DNA of 64,000 nt from Anthoceros angustus (lineage: Eukaryota > Streptophyta > Anthocerotopsida > Anthocerotales > Anthocerotaceae), in the NCBI GenBank assembly GCA_010909165.1, contig MU008150.1, positions 186,001-250,000 of the forward strand, in the 5' to 3' direction. The notes under the pieces were generated by a model, which was given only the letters and a program-made list of their open reading frames with translations, was not told the origin of the DNA and made no database searches. Made by a program: the position numbers and the translations under genes. Of this stretch, positions 55,579-64,000 are shown piece by piece. The stretch's first letter is position 1, and each line of letters opens with the position of its first letter.

Positions 55579-56904
55579 ATGGAGCAGGAGGTGAAGGAAT
55601 TGCTGGCAGCCATCAGCGCGTTGGATGAGCAGGCTCCCACGGCGGACGGGGTCAGGATCCTCAAGGAGCAGGCCGGGAGGATCGCAGCTCTGAGCCGGAG
55701 CCAGGCGGATGGCAAGCGGTCCAGGATACAGGAGATGAGCATGGAGGTGGTGAGCAGCAATCCCTACAGCAGGCTCATGGCGCTCAAGAGGATGGGGATT
55801 GTGCACAACTACGAGCAGATCCGGGACTTCTCGGTTGCGGTTGTCGGGGTCGGGGGTGTGGGGAGCGTGGCAGCGGAGATGCTCACCAGGTGCGGCATCG
55901 GCCGCTTGCTGCTCTACGACTACGACACTGTGGAGCTGGCCAACATGAACCGCCTCTTCTTCCGCCCGGATCAGGCGGGCATGACCAAGACGGACGCAGC
56001 CGTGCAGACGCTGGCGGAGATCAACCCGGACGTCGTGCTGGAGAGCTACACCCTAAACATTGCCACGGTGGAGGGATTCGACAGGTTCCTGGACAGCTTG
56101 ACCAGGCAGATCGGCGGCAAGGAGAGTTCGGAGCCCGAGAAGAAGAGCGGGGTGGATCTGGTGCTCAGCTGCGTCGACAATTACGAGGCCCGCATGGTGG
56201 TTAATCAGGCCTGCAATGAGCTGAGACAGACGTGGATGGAGTCTGGCGTTTCTGAGGACGCCGTGTCCGGCCACATCCAGTTGCTCATTCCTGGGGAGAC
56301 TGCATGCTTCGCCTGTGCTCCTCCTCTGGTAGTGGCGTCCGGAGTGGACGAGAAGACCCTCAAACGAGAGGGAGTATGTGCTGCTTCTTTGCCCACTACC
56401 ATGGGCATCGTTGCAGGACTGCTAGTGCAGAACAGTCTCAAGTTTCTTCTTGGCTTTGGGAATGTTTCCAAGTACTTGGGCTACAGTGCCCTTAAAGACT
56501 TCTTCCCGACCATGGAGATGCGACCCAATCCGCAGTGCTCCAATTCGGCTTGCCTCCAAAGGCAGAAAGAATTTGAGCTGGCCAAACCTGAGAGAGATGC
56601 TGCTGCCAGGCTCAAGGCAGAGGCGGATGCAGCTGCTGAGGCACGAGCTGCCAAGGTGCCTCTGCATGAGGACAACGAATGGAGCATCAGTTTGCTAGCA
56701 GATGACGAGGTGGAGGAACACCTATCCACCCAGTTCGAAGCTTCTTCCTCATCTCTTCCCGAAGGCTTGTTTAGGGAGCTGCCGGATTCAGATTTTTTAA
56801 AGGATGGTGCCACCTCCAATTCTTCCACATTTGTCAATGTGGAAGACGATCTGGATGATTTGCAAAGGCAACTACATGCTCTCAACAGTGCAACCTTCCT
56901 TTAG
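55579..56904 (+). CDS. UBA5: UBA5, E1-like activating enzyme of the UFM1 pathway
   Basis: A single exon of 441 codons from the ATG at 55579. The frame is open upstream to 55504 but only with TTG. UBA5 adenylates UFM1 and passes it to UFC1; ufmylation serves the ER and ribosome-associated quality control. Visible: [40 protein letters not shown] (nucleotide-binding GxGGVGS), [18 protein letters not shown] (the D-x-N-R signature of E1s), [39 protein letters not shown], the structural zinc pairs CFAC and CSNSAC, and [20 protein letters not shown], which holds the catalytic cysteine. The C-terminus has a coiled Glu/Ala stretch and acidic motifs ([14 protein letters not shown]), as expected for the UFM1/UFC1-interacting tail. 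Confidence 0.96.
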   Translation: MEQEVKELLAAISALDEQAPTADGVRILKEQAGRIAALSRSQADGKRSRIQEMSMEVVSSNPYSRLMALKRMGIVHNYEQIRDFSVAVVGVGGVGSVAAEMLTRCGIGRLLLYDYDTVELANMNRLFFRPDQAGMTKTDAAVQTLAEINPDVVLESYTLNIATVEGFDRFLDSLTRQIGGKESSEPEKKSGVDLVLSCVDNYEARMVVNQACNELRQTWMESGVSEDAVSGHIQLLIPGETACFACAPPLVVASGVDEKTLKREGVCAASLPTTMGIVAGLLVQNSLKFLLGFGNVSKYLGYSALKDFFPTMEMRPNPQCSNSACLQRQKEFELAKPERDAAARLKAEADAAAEARAAKVPLHEDNEWSISLLADDEVEEHLSTQFEASSSSLPEGLFRELPDSDFLKDGATSNSSTFVNVEDDLDDLQRQLHALNSATFL

Positions 56905-57408
56905 GCTTCTTTCTATCAGCACTTACGTGTGCCACAGTTTTGTTGTGATCATTTTTTCCAGGCCAGATTAGTCCTGCGTTCTGTGCACCCGTGGTGCAAG
57001 TCCTAGCTGATAGTGGCATACTTGAAGCCACGGGTTTGTCACTTCCAGAACATAATTCCTTGCAACCCAAAGATCGGCCGTGCTCATTGGCGCTTTGAGC
57101 GACTTGAGTTCAATTTTTTTGCATCACTCCGTGCAGTGGCCATATCTCGGAAGAAGTAAGCTCCTTGTCTTCATTCACTGTGACAAAATGTAAGTGTTGA
57201 ACCCTTGGTGCGTGTTCCATGGCAGCCGCACTTCTCAGACTGCAGTTTTAACCTTCCAACGTCATAACGCGTGGCACTGTCTGACACGAACATCAGACAC
57301 GAACACCGTCCCGTGGACGCTGGGTTTTATGTATTAGGGCTCTGCACACTGGGGGAACTGTGAAATCCTACACTTTGAGTGCATCTGTAGAAACTGGTTG
57401 CAGCAGTC
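56905..57408. other. Intergenic, UBA5 3' and NDUFAF2-like upstream region
   Basis: No separate gene seen. It contains a direct repeat CACGAACATCAGACACGAAC-type at 57285-57305. Confidence 0.5.
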
Positions 57409-58798
57409 ATGCTGACCAGACTATGGTCGATGCTGCGGTCTGTCAGCCCAAGGGAGTTAGTAGGAACGGACAAGGCCGGAAACCTCTTCTACCGTATTCC
57501 CTGCAAAGATGGAGGTGATGGAATCTATCTTCTCATTCTTTGGCCAATTTTGCAGATTTGATCTCTCGAGCATGACGTGCTTGTGGTTTCATTGACATTG
57601 CACTTTTGCTTCCTTTGCAGGGGCGGAACGAAGGTGGGTCGAGTACAAAGATAAAGCAAGTCTTGACCCAACTACTTTGCCTGGTTAGCTCCTCCTGTTT
57701 TGAACTTCCACCAGCAATTAGGGAGTTCACCGTAACTCTTTAGCCCGTTTGGAATGGGGGTTCATTGCCCCGTTGTTTGATGAAGCTCCGTTTTGTTGCT
57801 ACTAGTTGAGTGGTCAAGCTGGTTACACGGAACGAGGAGGGAGCCCCCAACTGCACAGGTGAGGACTTGGTCTTTGTGTGAAGTTGCCCAAAGGACAGTC
57901 AAATAGCACTGGTGCCACGCGGTTGAGGTTCTTGCCTCGCAGGAAATGATTGAAATGGAGCAAAAACGCAAACTTGTGAAGTTGAAGGCCTCACGTATGT
58001 ACCTAATTCCTCTTTCCTTGTCAGCTTTCCTAGTACATAGGTAGGGTAGATGATTTCAACGTTCTTTTTCCTTGTTGACCCATGTAACAATGTGCTGCGT
58101 TTCCTTTATAGACCACTGCAGTGACCCACGGCCGGCTTCCTTGTAACCGGGTAAAAACATTTGTTAGTGTTCATGCAGTGATACGGAAGGAGGAAGAAAA
58201 AAGGAAATTTAGGGCTAAGAGTCTCCAAAGTGGACTAACCTCGGGTTTGAGCTCTTTACAATCCACACAAGATGTCATCACTGACACCCTGCTGAAATCA
58301 GCAGTTTAAATTTCTGGTTCGTTTTGTTGCTTCTAGACGACGTCAACCCAGAAACTATGGAGCTCTATCTGCAAAAAGTCACAACGGCGGATGCTGACCC
58401 TGCACAACAAGGTTGGTTCAAATGATACTATAGGCGAGTGTGAGCTGTTGCTCCATGATGGGACAAGCTGCAAATATCTTTCATCCACTTTACAGTGAGC
58501 TGCATTTCAAGGCATCCTGTGATGCCCTCCTCCATTTTTTTCTCAAGATACCGCGGGAGGTTCACCAAAAGAGGAAAGCAAAGTGACCCAAAATAGTTCC
58601 TCCTTCCCTGAGACATGGCAACCTGGGACACGGCAGCCTGGCTCTCCAAAGCAGCAGGTATTGCAACAACTTTTGCTTCTTGTTCCGGCAGACATTAGAT
58701 TTTCTCACCAGCTCTTAATCCCCAGTCATGTGATTTGTATGTCGTCCTCTTGTCACACTTACTTGATCCTTGACGTTGGCTGTCAGCAGGATAGGTAG
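57409..58798 (+). CDS. NDUFAF2: NDUFAF2 (B17.2L/mimitin)-like complex I assembly factor
   Basis: Eight short exons, 57409-57514, 57621-57683, 57806-57858, 57943-57994, 58179-58244, 58337-58411, 58548-58657 and 58790-58798, give 177 codons. The 3' end of exon 5 (58244 or 58303) and the last, 9-bp exon are the weak points. Visible in order: WSMLRSVSPRELVGTDKAGN and LFYRIPCKDG, the start typical of the B17.2 family; AERRWVEYKDKASLDPTTLP; VEWSSWLHGTRREPPTAQEM, the conserved P-x-E-W-x-x-W-L with its PPT; EQKRKLVKLKAS; and near the end SSFPETWQPGT, which matches the FQPGSW-type motif of NDUFAF2. NDUFAF2 assists late steps of mitochondrial complex I assembly. There is no strong presequence, as usual in the family. 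Confidence 0.82.
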
Positions 58799-59985
58799 AG
58801 TCCAGCCCCAAGATCTTGCTGGCTTAAATCAAGCAGAAGCTTTTGCTCAGAGCGAGTAAGCGTGTTCAAACTTTTCAGGTTCACATGAGGCTGTAATATA
58901 TCACTGTGAAGGAGAGCCGGATACTTTCATTGTAGCAAGCTGATTTGTTTCGCACCTGTCGAGCTAGCTTCGACAGCCGGGATATCCTCGTTCCTTTGCA
59001 GTTTTTTCTAAGCACTGGGGGCTCCCTGTTTCAGTAGATCAAGGAGACCAATGTCTTGCAAATTCAGACGTTGTTTCAATAACCCAGTTGCTTGTCAGCT
59101 GGAAGCCGTCTTGGGCCCTGGACGCTGAGCTACTCCACGAACTGTCACTCTCGTAGTTCCCAGGACGGCAAGCAGGGAAGGATGTGCTGCCTGGTGCCGA
59201 CATCGTAACCATAACCGTGGCGAGCCACTTTTCCATTTCCTGGACTTAAGAAGAGTCCTTCGTATATCTGCCTAAAAACTGATTACTTCCGTTTTCTTAA
59301 CTTGGTTCTGTTTGTGTGCAACGAGAAAAGCGTTTCGTTGTGACGATGCAAGTGGCTGTTCCCAGGCGAGCGAAACGGGATCAGAGTCTTCGGAACATGG
59401 AGGCTATGGCTGATGAACCTACCCTTTTCAATTATGATATACTTGGGAGATTTCGCTACAAGGATCGCCAGGATTGTATTGTTTCTCAGTGCTGCCTCTT
59501 TGATTCCATTCACCCTGTCTGCCCACAGCTCACGTTACTACCAAAATGTTCGTGACTGTCTTGTTGTGCATCAAGCTGAGCCTGTTTTCGCACGAATCTG
59601 TGTGAATCTCTCATGACGAGACTCTCGCATGAAACCATATTCCTTTACCAGATTGCTGTTCTGTTTAGCCAGAGTAGTTTGTCTGCGTAACCCTCTTTCC
59701 GTACGGTCTTTCAACAGTTCCCAGATGGAGAGCGAAGAGCTTCCCAAATGTCGCCCATACGGAATGCGAAGTGCTGCCTGTAGCATGTGCCTTCCCAGCG
59801 CCAACTGCATGCCTCTTCCTTTCACATCCCCATGCAAACCGCCTTTCCTTCATAAGCAATCACGTAAGACACGGGTGAACTATTGGCACTGCGCACTTTT
59901 CTCCCATCAAGCCTTGCTGAAGCCTGGCAGGAATTTTGCTGGCGATCACATTGTCCTCTCTTTGGCTGTATTCCAACTAGTAAAC
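58799..59985. other. 1.2 kb without a supportable gene
   Basis: Frames such as 59629-60135 run into the aldo-keto reductase start but lack conserved features upstream of it. Part of this stretch may be a leader or hold an unseen 5' intron of that gene. Confidence 0.5.
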
Positions 59986-61572
59986 ATGGTTGGGGAGGTT
60001 AGACCGCAAAGTTCCTTCCAGCTCAACAGTGGAGGTATCATTCCTGCAGTGGGCTTGGGAACATGGCAAGCTGAGCCAGGAAAGGTCAGCGAAGCTTTGA
60101 AAACTGCGATCGGTGTAAGTTCTCGTCTCTCCTAAGTGCTTTGGTGTGCACTTAAAAGGTGCCTCATGCCCGAGCATTGGCCTGTGGAGTGCTGCAGTTT
60201 ATCGCTAGCTTGAAACTGAGTTGGATTGGTTGAGCCATGCAGGCCGGCTATCGTCATATTGATTGCGCTGCAGCTTACAAGAATCAGAAAGAGGTAACTT
60301 GCGTGATCACACTAAAATTTGCATCTATGTCCCCTTGATCTTGGAACAGATTTTTTCTCCGCACTTGATCCTACAGATCGGAGAGGCGCTTCACGATGTG
60401 TTCAAAAAAGGCATCGTCAAGCGGGAGGATCTCTTCATCACTACGAAGCTCTGGTACTGATTAGAATTTCGGTTCTGTGTAGGTGGATTTTGACACTCGC
60501 CTCCCGGTCATTGTGTATTGTTTGATCCAAAATTGGATTGCTTTCTGGCAGGAATACGGAGCATGAACCTGAGGAGGTTCCCGTGGCGTTGGAGAGGTGT
60601 CTGAGAGATCTTCAATTAGATTATGTGGACCTTTACCTCGTAAGTGGACTGACTATAGCTGCACCTGACTTCGTGTGGGCCGAAATTTACAAGCTCGCAT
60701 GTTGCGATCTGTATTCGAGATGCACTGGCCTGTGCAACTGAAAAAGGGAGCTCCATTTCCAGCGCGCGCGGAGCATTTGCGCCTCTAGATGTCAAGGCCA
60801 CCTGGCAAGCCATGGAGAGGCTAGTTCCAACTGGGAAGTTTAAAGCCATCGGAGTGAGCAACTTTTCTGCTACGAAGCTGGAGAACCTGCTCTCGTATGC
60901 CAAAATTGTTCCTGCAGTCAACCAAGTGGAGTGTCACCCCATGTGGCAACAGGGGAAGCTCAAGGAGGAGCTCAAAGCTCACAATATACATCTCACGGTC
61001 TGACTTCTCATGTTTTCTTTCCTTGTATAGGCCCGTTCCCAGGAAGCACAAACAGCCAGTTCACCAAAAACGGGGCCAGCTCCTCTGTGAAATAGTGTGC
61101 ATATCTAGAATAAAAATGGGTCTGCTCGACTTCTAATTGGGCTGGCACGTTGATTGGACAGGCTTACTCTCCCTTAGGATCCCGTGGCAGCCCGTTGATC
61201 AAAGTACACTTGCTAGACCAGCCAGTCATCAAGGAGCTAGCTGAGAAATATCAGAAGTCACCTGGCCAAATCGCTCTGCGTTGGGGCGTGCAGCAGGGGC
61301 ATAGTGTGATCCCTAAGAGCACAAACGAGGCCAGACTGAAATCCAACTTGGACATATTTGACTTCAGCCTGTCGGATGAAGATCTGGAAAACATCTCTGA
61401 GATGAGACAGGTAAAGAGCACTTCTTCCGTCAACCCATGCCCAGTATGCGAAGCCTTGATCCAGTCTAATTCTTGTGCGTGGCAGTTTCGCTTCTTGAGA
61501 GGCGAGGAGTGGACTAATCAGACCACCGCGCCGTATAAGGGTGTACTAGAGCTGTGGGATGGAGAACTTTAA
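59986..61572 (+). CDS. NADPH-dependent aldo-keto reductase, AKR4 type, one frameshift
   Basis: Exons 59986-60114, 60243-60293, 60377-60453, 60552-60639, 60720-60997, 61162-61410 and 61486-61572 give ~319 codons if one base is missing in exon 5. AKR4 enzymes reduce aldehydes and ketones with NADPH in the cytosol or plastid. Visible: [38 protein letters not shown] (catalytic Asp and Tyr), [11 protein letters not shown] (catalytic Lys), LDYVDLYL then [10 protein letters not shown] (catalytic His), [62 protein letters not shown] (NADPH binding) and the C-terminal loop [14 protein letters not shown]. In exon 5 the frame changes at 60781-60784 within GCGCCTCTAG: the upstream frame hits TAG, and the downstream frame resumes as [15 protein letters not shown] third C would repair the phase, and the exon length then fits the next junction. 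Confidence 0.88.
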
Positions 61573-62111
61573 AGGTTTTTTAGGTTGATACTGCAAACGA
61601 TGGTGATACATTCAACATCCGATGACCTAATGAGCACCAGACAAACTCTCTGTTAATTAAACTACATAATATGTAATGTGAGCTCTGTTGCATCAGACTT
61701 CAACCTTATCGAAAAAGCTTTTCTATTGGATTGAGAGTAATGGGATCCATCCCATCATAGGTACTAGGTACATATATATAGGCAGAAACCAAACCCACCG
61801 CAAACCCCATTACCGATATTGGTGGTCTTTGAACGGAATGTGCCCTGTCTCTGAGGCAGATTCCTACCGATGAAGCGTCAAGGCGTCCTGTCAAATATTT
61901 CGGAAATACCTCCTGATCGTGACAAGCCGGAAGCCGGTTGCAAATCGAACAGCAGGAAGGCCGATCGATTGTGAAGTGTCCACTCCAGTTGTCGGACGAG
62001 AGAATGGTGTATGTGGTGTAGCACGGGGATGGCTGGGATTGAACTTGAATGCTATTTTAGCGTTTTGCTGGATGGAAACGATGGTCTGTAGTGGGCAAGC
62101 TTGGTGTCAAC
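61573..62111. other. Intergenic, no gene seen
   Basis: AKR 3' region, then leader of the J-domain gene. Contains TACATATATATAGG at ~61770 but no ORF of note. Confidence 0.5.
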
Positions 62112-63388
62112 ATGGAGGACGAGGATTCCGAGTGGAGGCGCCGGTCACCGAGGACTGAAGACCGGGAGGGGGAAGAGGAGGCGACCATTGTGCCTAATCG
62201 TCCTGGATTTGGACTCGCACTGCTCGTCTTGGCAGCCTTCGCGGTCAGTATTTCTGTCATTGGATTCGCTAGGTATGCACAGTCCTGTTCCGTTGCAGTT
62301 TCGGAAATTCTCATGGATACGTAAGTGGATGGGACTTCGTGCAGCTAGGAGCTCTTCGCCGGAGGCTTGCAAGGTTTAACGAAAGGGTTTATCGGCAGGT
62401 AGGTGATTCTGCGTCTCTCTCCTGTATGGCTGCAGGGCAGGAGGGAGGTCAGGCAAGCAGGAAAGCAATGTTGGTAACGATGTTTCAGCCTCTGATACCA
62501 TTGTGTAGAGCTACGGTTCCCCCGAACATGGCACTTCCAGGACCGTCGTATGGTGGGTTTGGAGAGATGGCCAGGGTTTTTCCTCCGGGCCTTACACCGA
62601 TCCATGGAGGTTTCGACGAACACACCAGTTTTGGGACGAGTACTTCGAGGAGCAGCTAAAAAAGGTGAGCTTCTGGTTTGTTCCAGAAACGTCCAAAAGT
62701 GATCTGTGAAATACTTCTCCTTTGGCAACGGAGACGATATTGTTACGTTTGTGTAAACAGGAACGTATGAGGCGAATGCAAGAGGCGTTTTACAGGGAAA
62801 AGACTCGGTACACCAGAGATTTTAGATGGCAGGAGCAACCAGGCAACTGGTATTCATCACGACACTGGGACTCCAGTAATGCCCACAGGACCACAGCGGA
62901 AGGTCAAAGACAACAAGCCGTCAGACAAGCGGGAGTGCAAAGACATTATGAAGTTTTAGGTCTTGATCCGTATGTTTTCTCCTGCCTCCAGTTTTGGTTG
63001 ATGGAGCCTTTTGGCATTCGCTGCCCTCAGGTGCTCACAGAGAGACATGTTTTTTGTGTCTCAGGAACTTGCAGTACTCCGAAGCAGAGCTCAAGGTACG
63101 GCGTAGCATGTGGGGTTAATTTGTCGCTTCCATTGCACCCATTCCTTCGTAACAATCGCTTTGTTGAGTTTCCAGGCTGCTTTCAGAGCAAAAGCCAAAC
63201 AACATCATCCTGACCGAAACCCCAATCGCAAAGGTAACAACTCCGCAGTTATGTCCTACCTCTTATTCGTGCTCTCCCTTGGCAGTACCGATTCATGATT
63301 GTTCTGTATCTCAGCTGAGGCCGAGGAGAAATTCAAAGCTGTTGTGGAATCATATGAGGCACTTCGTGCCCGGAGCAATCTGAAGTAG
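62112..63388 (+). CDS. Membrane-anchored J-domain (DnaJ/HSP40) protein, C-terminal J domain
   Basis: Exons 62112-62272, 62299-62398, 62509-62664, 62761-62969, 63065-63095, 63176-63233 and 63315-63388 join to 262 codons. Residues 1-30 are acidic and basic (MEDEDSEWRRRSPRTEDREG). GFGLALLVLAAFAVSISVIG is a single transmembrane segment. The middle is basic and aromatic (LRRRLARFNERVYRQ; RRTHQFWDEYFEEQLKKERM). The J domain is at the very C-terminus: HYEVLGLDPNLQYSEAELKA, FRAKAKQHHPDRNPNRK with the HPD that stimulates Hsp70 ATPase, and EEKFKAVVESYEALRARSNL. Such C-terminal J proteins recruit Hsp70 to a membrane; which membrane cannot be told. The first intron as joined is only 26 bp (62273-62298), below the usual minimum, so exon 1 may end earlier or the gene may read through with an error there. 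Confidence 0.85.
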
Positions 63389-64000
63389 CCGTAGCTTATG
63401 GTTAAACATAGCACATTTCTTAAGAGGTATAATTAATATTTCACTGTGTTGAGAAGTCGAAATTCATCTTTCCAAATGGCTTGCTTACTACATATGTATC
63501 TAAACATAGTTAACTCCTTTGGAGAAAATCGTCGACAAATTACAGTTGGTTCCGTGTGCTTGGATGAACAACCACGGGCGGATTTCGTAGGCTTGAATTG
63601 AGTTGGTGATCATTTGTCTCAAGAATACCACCCATCCTGCTAACTAGACTTTTCGAGAGGGCACGTTCCCACCTGCACAAACAATTGTCTGCCCATTAGA
63701 ACAACCTTGGTTTGTAGTCGCTATCCAATAACGTACATGTAACCCAAGAGACCAACCTGAAGATTCCTTGAGATATGATATAGACCGCACTCCAACTCAG
63801 ACAACAACCATACCACCGGAGGAGCAAACTGGCAACCGTGTCAATCAGGGTTTTTGTTGGCAACAGGTGATAAAAGTGAGCTAAAGCTTGTATTAGACAA
63901 AAGTGCCAACAGAAAAAGAAAAACCCTGCAGAAGCGCAGGAAAACGCCACCAGCTTAGTGGCTACAGGGAGTAGCTAAAAAGTATGCTTTTTCACGGGTT
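63389..64000. other. Right-end sequence, no gene seen
   Basis: 3' region of the J-domain gene followed by unremarkable sequence. A minus-strand 84-codon frame (63950-63696) is Phe/Leu/Cys-rich and not convincing. Confidence 0.5.

Overview
The window is nuclear DNA from a land plant, most likely a seed-free one (bryophyte, lycophyte or fern grade). The evidence is canonical GT-AG introns of roughly 75-740 bp in most genes, a plant P4-ATPase of the ALA1 type, a SnRK1-activating (GRIK/SnAK-type) kinase, a VAPYRIN-like MSP-ankyrin gene, a PLS-class PPR protein with an E-type tail, and several plastid- or mitochondrion-targeted proteins. The exact clade cannot be fixed by eye. I saw no tRNA, rRNA or CRISPR locus. 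Exon joins below were made by hand from splice consensus and reading frame; unless an entry says otherwise, the exons of a gene add up to a whole number of codons.

Layout. 1-8.3 kb is repeat and mobile-element DNA. It holds a degenerate ORF, a 0.85-kb direct duplication studded with a 20-bp GC palindrome, a long GCGCGCACTTGGGC-type low-complexity tract, and the broken remains of a gene that joins a ParB-like domain to a DNA N4/N6-methyltransferase domain. 8.3-11 kb has no gene I can support. 11-28.7 kb is a gene-dense block: ALA1-type flippase (+), plastid NAD(P)-binding NmrA/TIC62-like protein (+), DUF3119 membrane protein (-), SpoU/TrmH rRNA 2'-O-methyltransferase (-), a 95-residue protein of unknown function (+), GatC (+) and an intronless PPR gene (+). 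29.1-32.8 kb carries two DNA transposons: a 3.15-kb Mutator-like element with SWIM domain, terminal inverted repeats and an internal inversion, and a 415-bp hAT-type MITE. 33.3-35.5 kb is the GRIK-like kinase. 36.4-41.6 kb is AT-rich and full of tandem repeats.

42.5-49.2 kb holds SNF7/VPS32, CCT5 and, converging on CCT5, a PLP3/TXNDC9 phosducin-like protein, itself a known CCT co-factor family. 52.2-63.4 kb holds a VAPYRIN-like gene, a thioredoxin-fold protein (-), UBA5 (E1 of the UFM1 pathway), an NDUFAF2-like complex I assembly factor, an AKR4-type aldo-keto reductase and a membrane-anchored J-domain protein.

Themes. Many of the genes serve organelles (GatC, PPR, TrmH-type methyltransferase, DUF3119, NmrA-like protein, NDUFAF2) or proteostasis (CCT5, PLP3, UBA5, DnaJ, SNF7). 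Two otherwise intact genes, VAPYRIN-like and the aldo-keto reductase, each carry one apparent single-base loss next to a short G or C run, which looks more like assembly error than decay. The most unusual content is the degenerate ParB-methyltransferase element near the left end.
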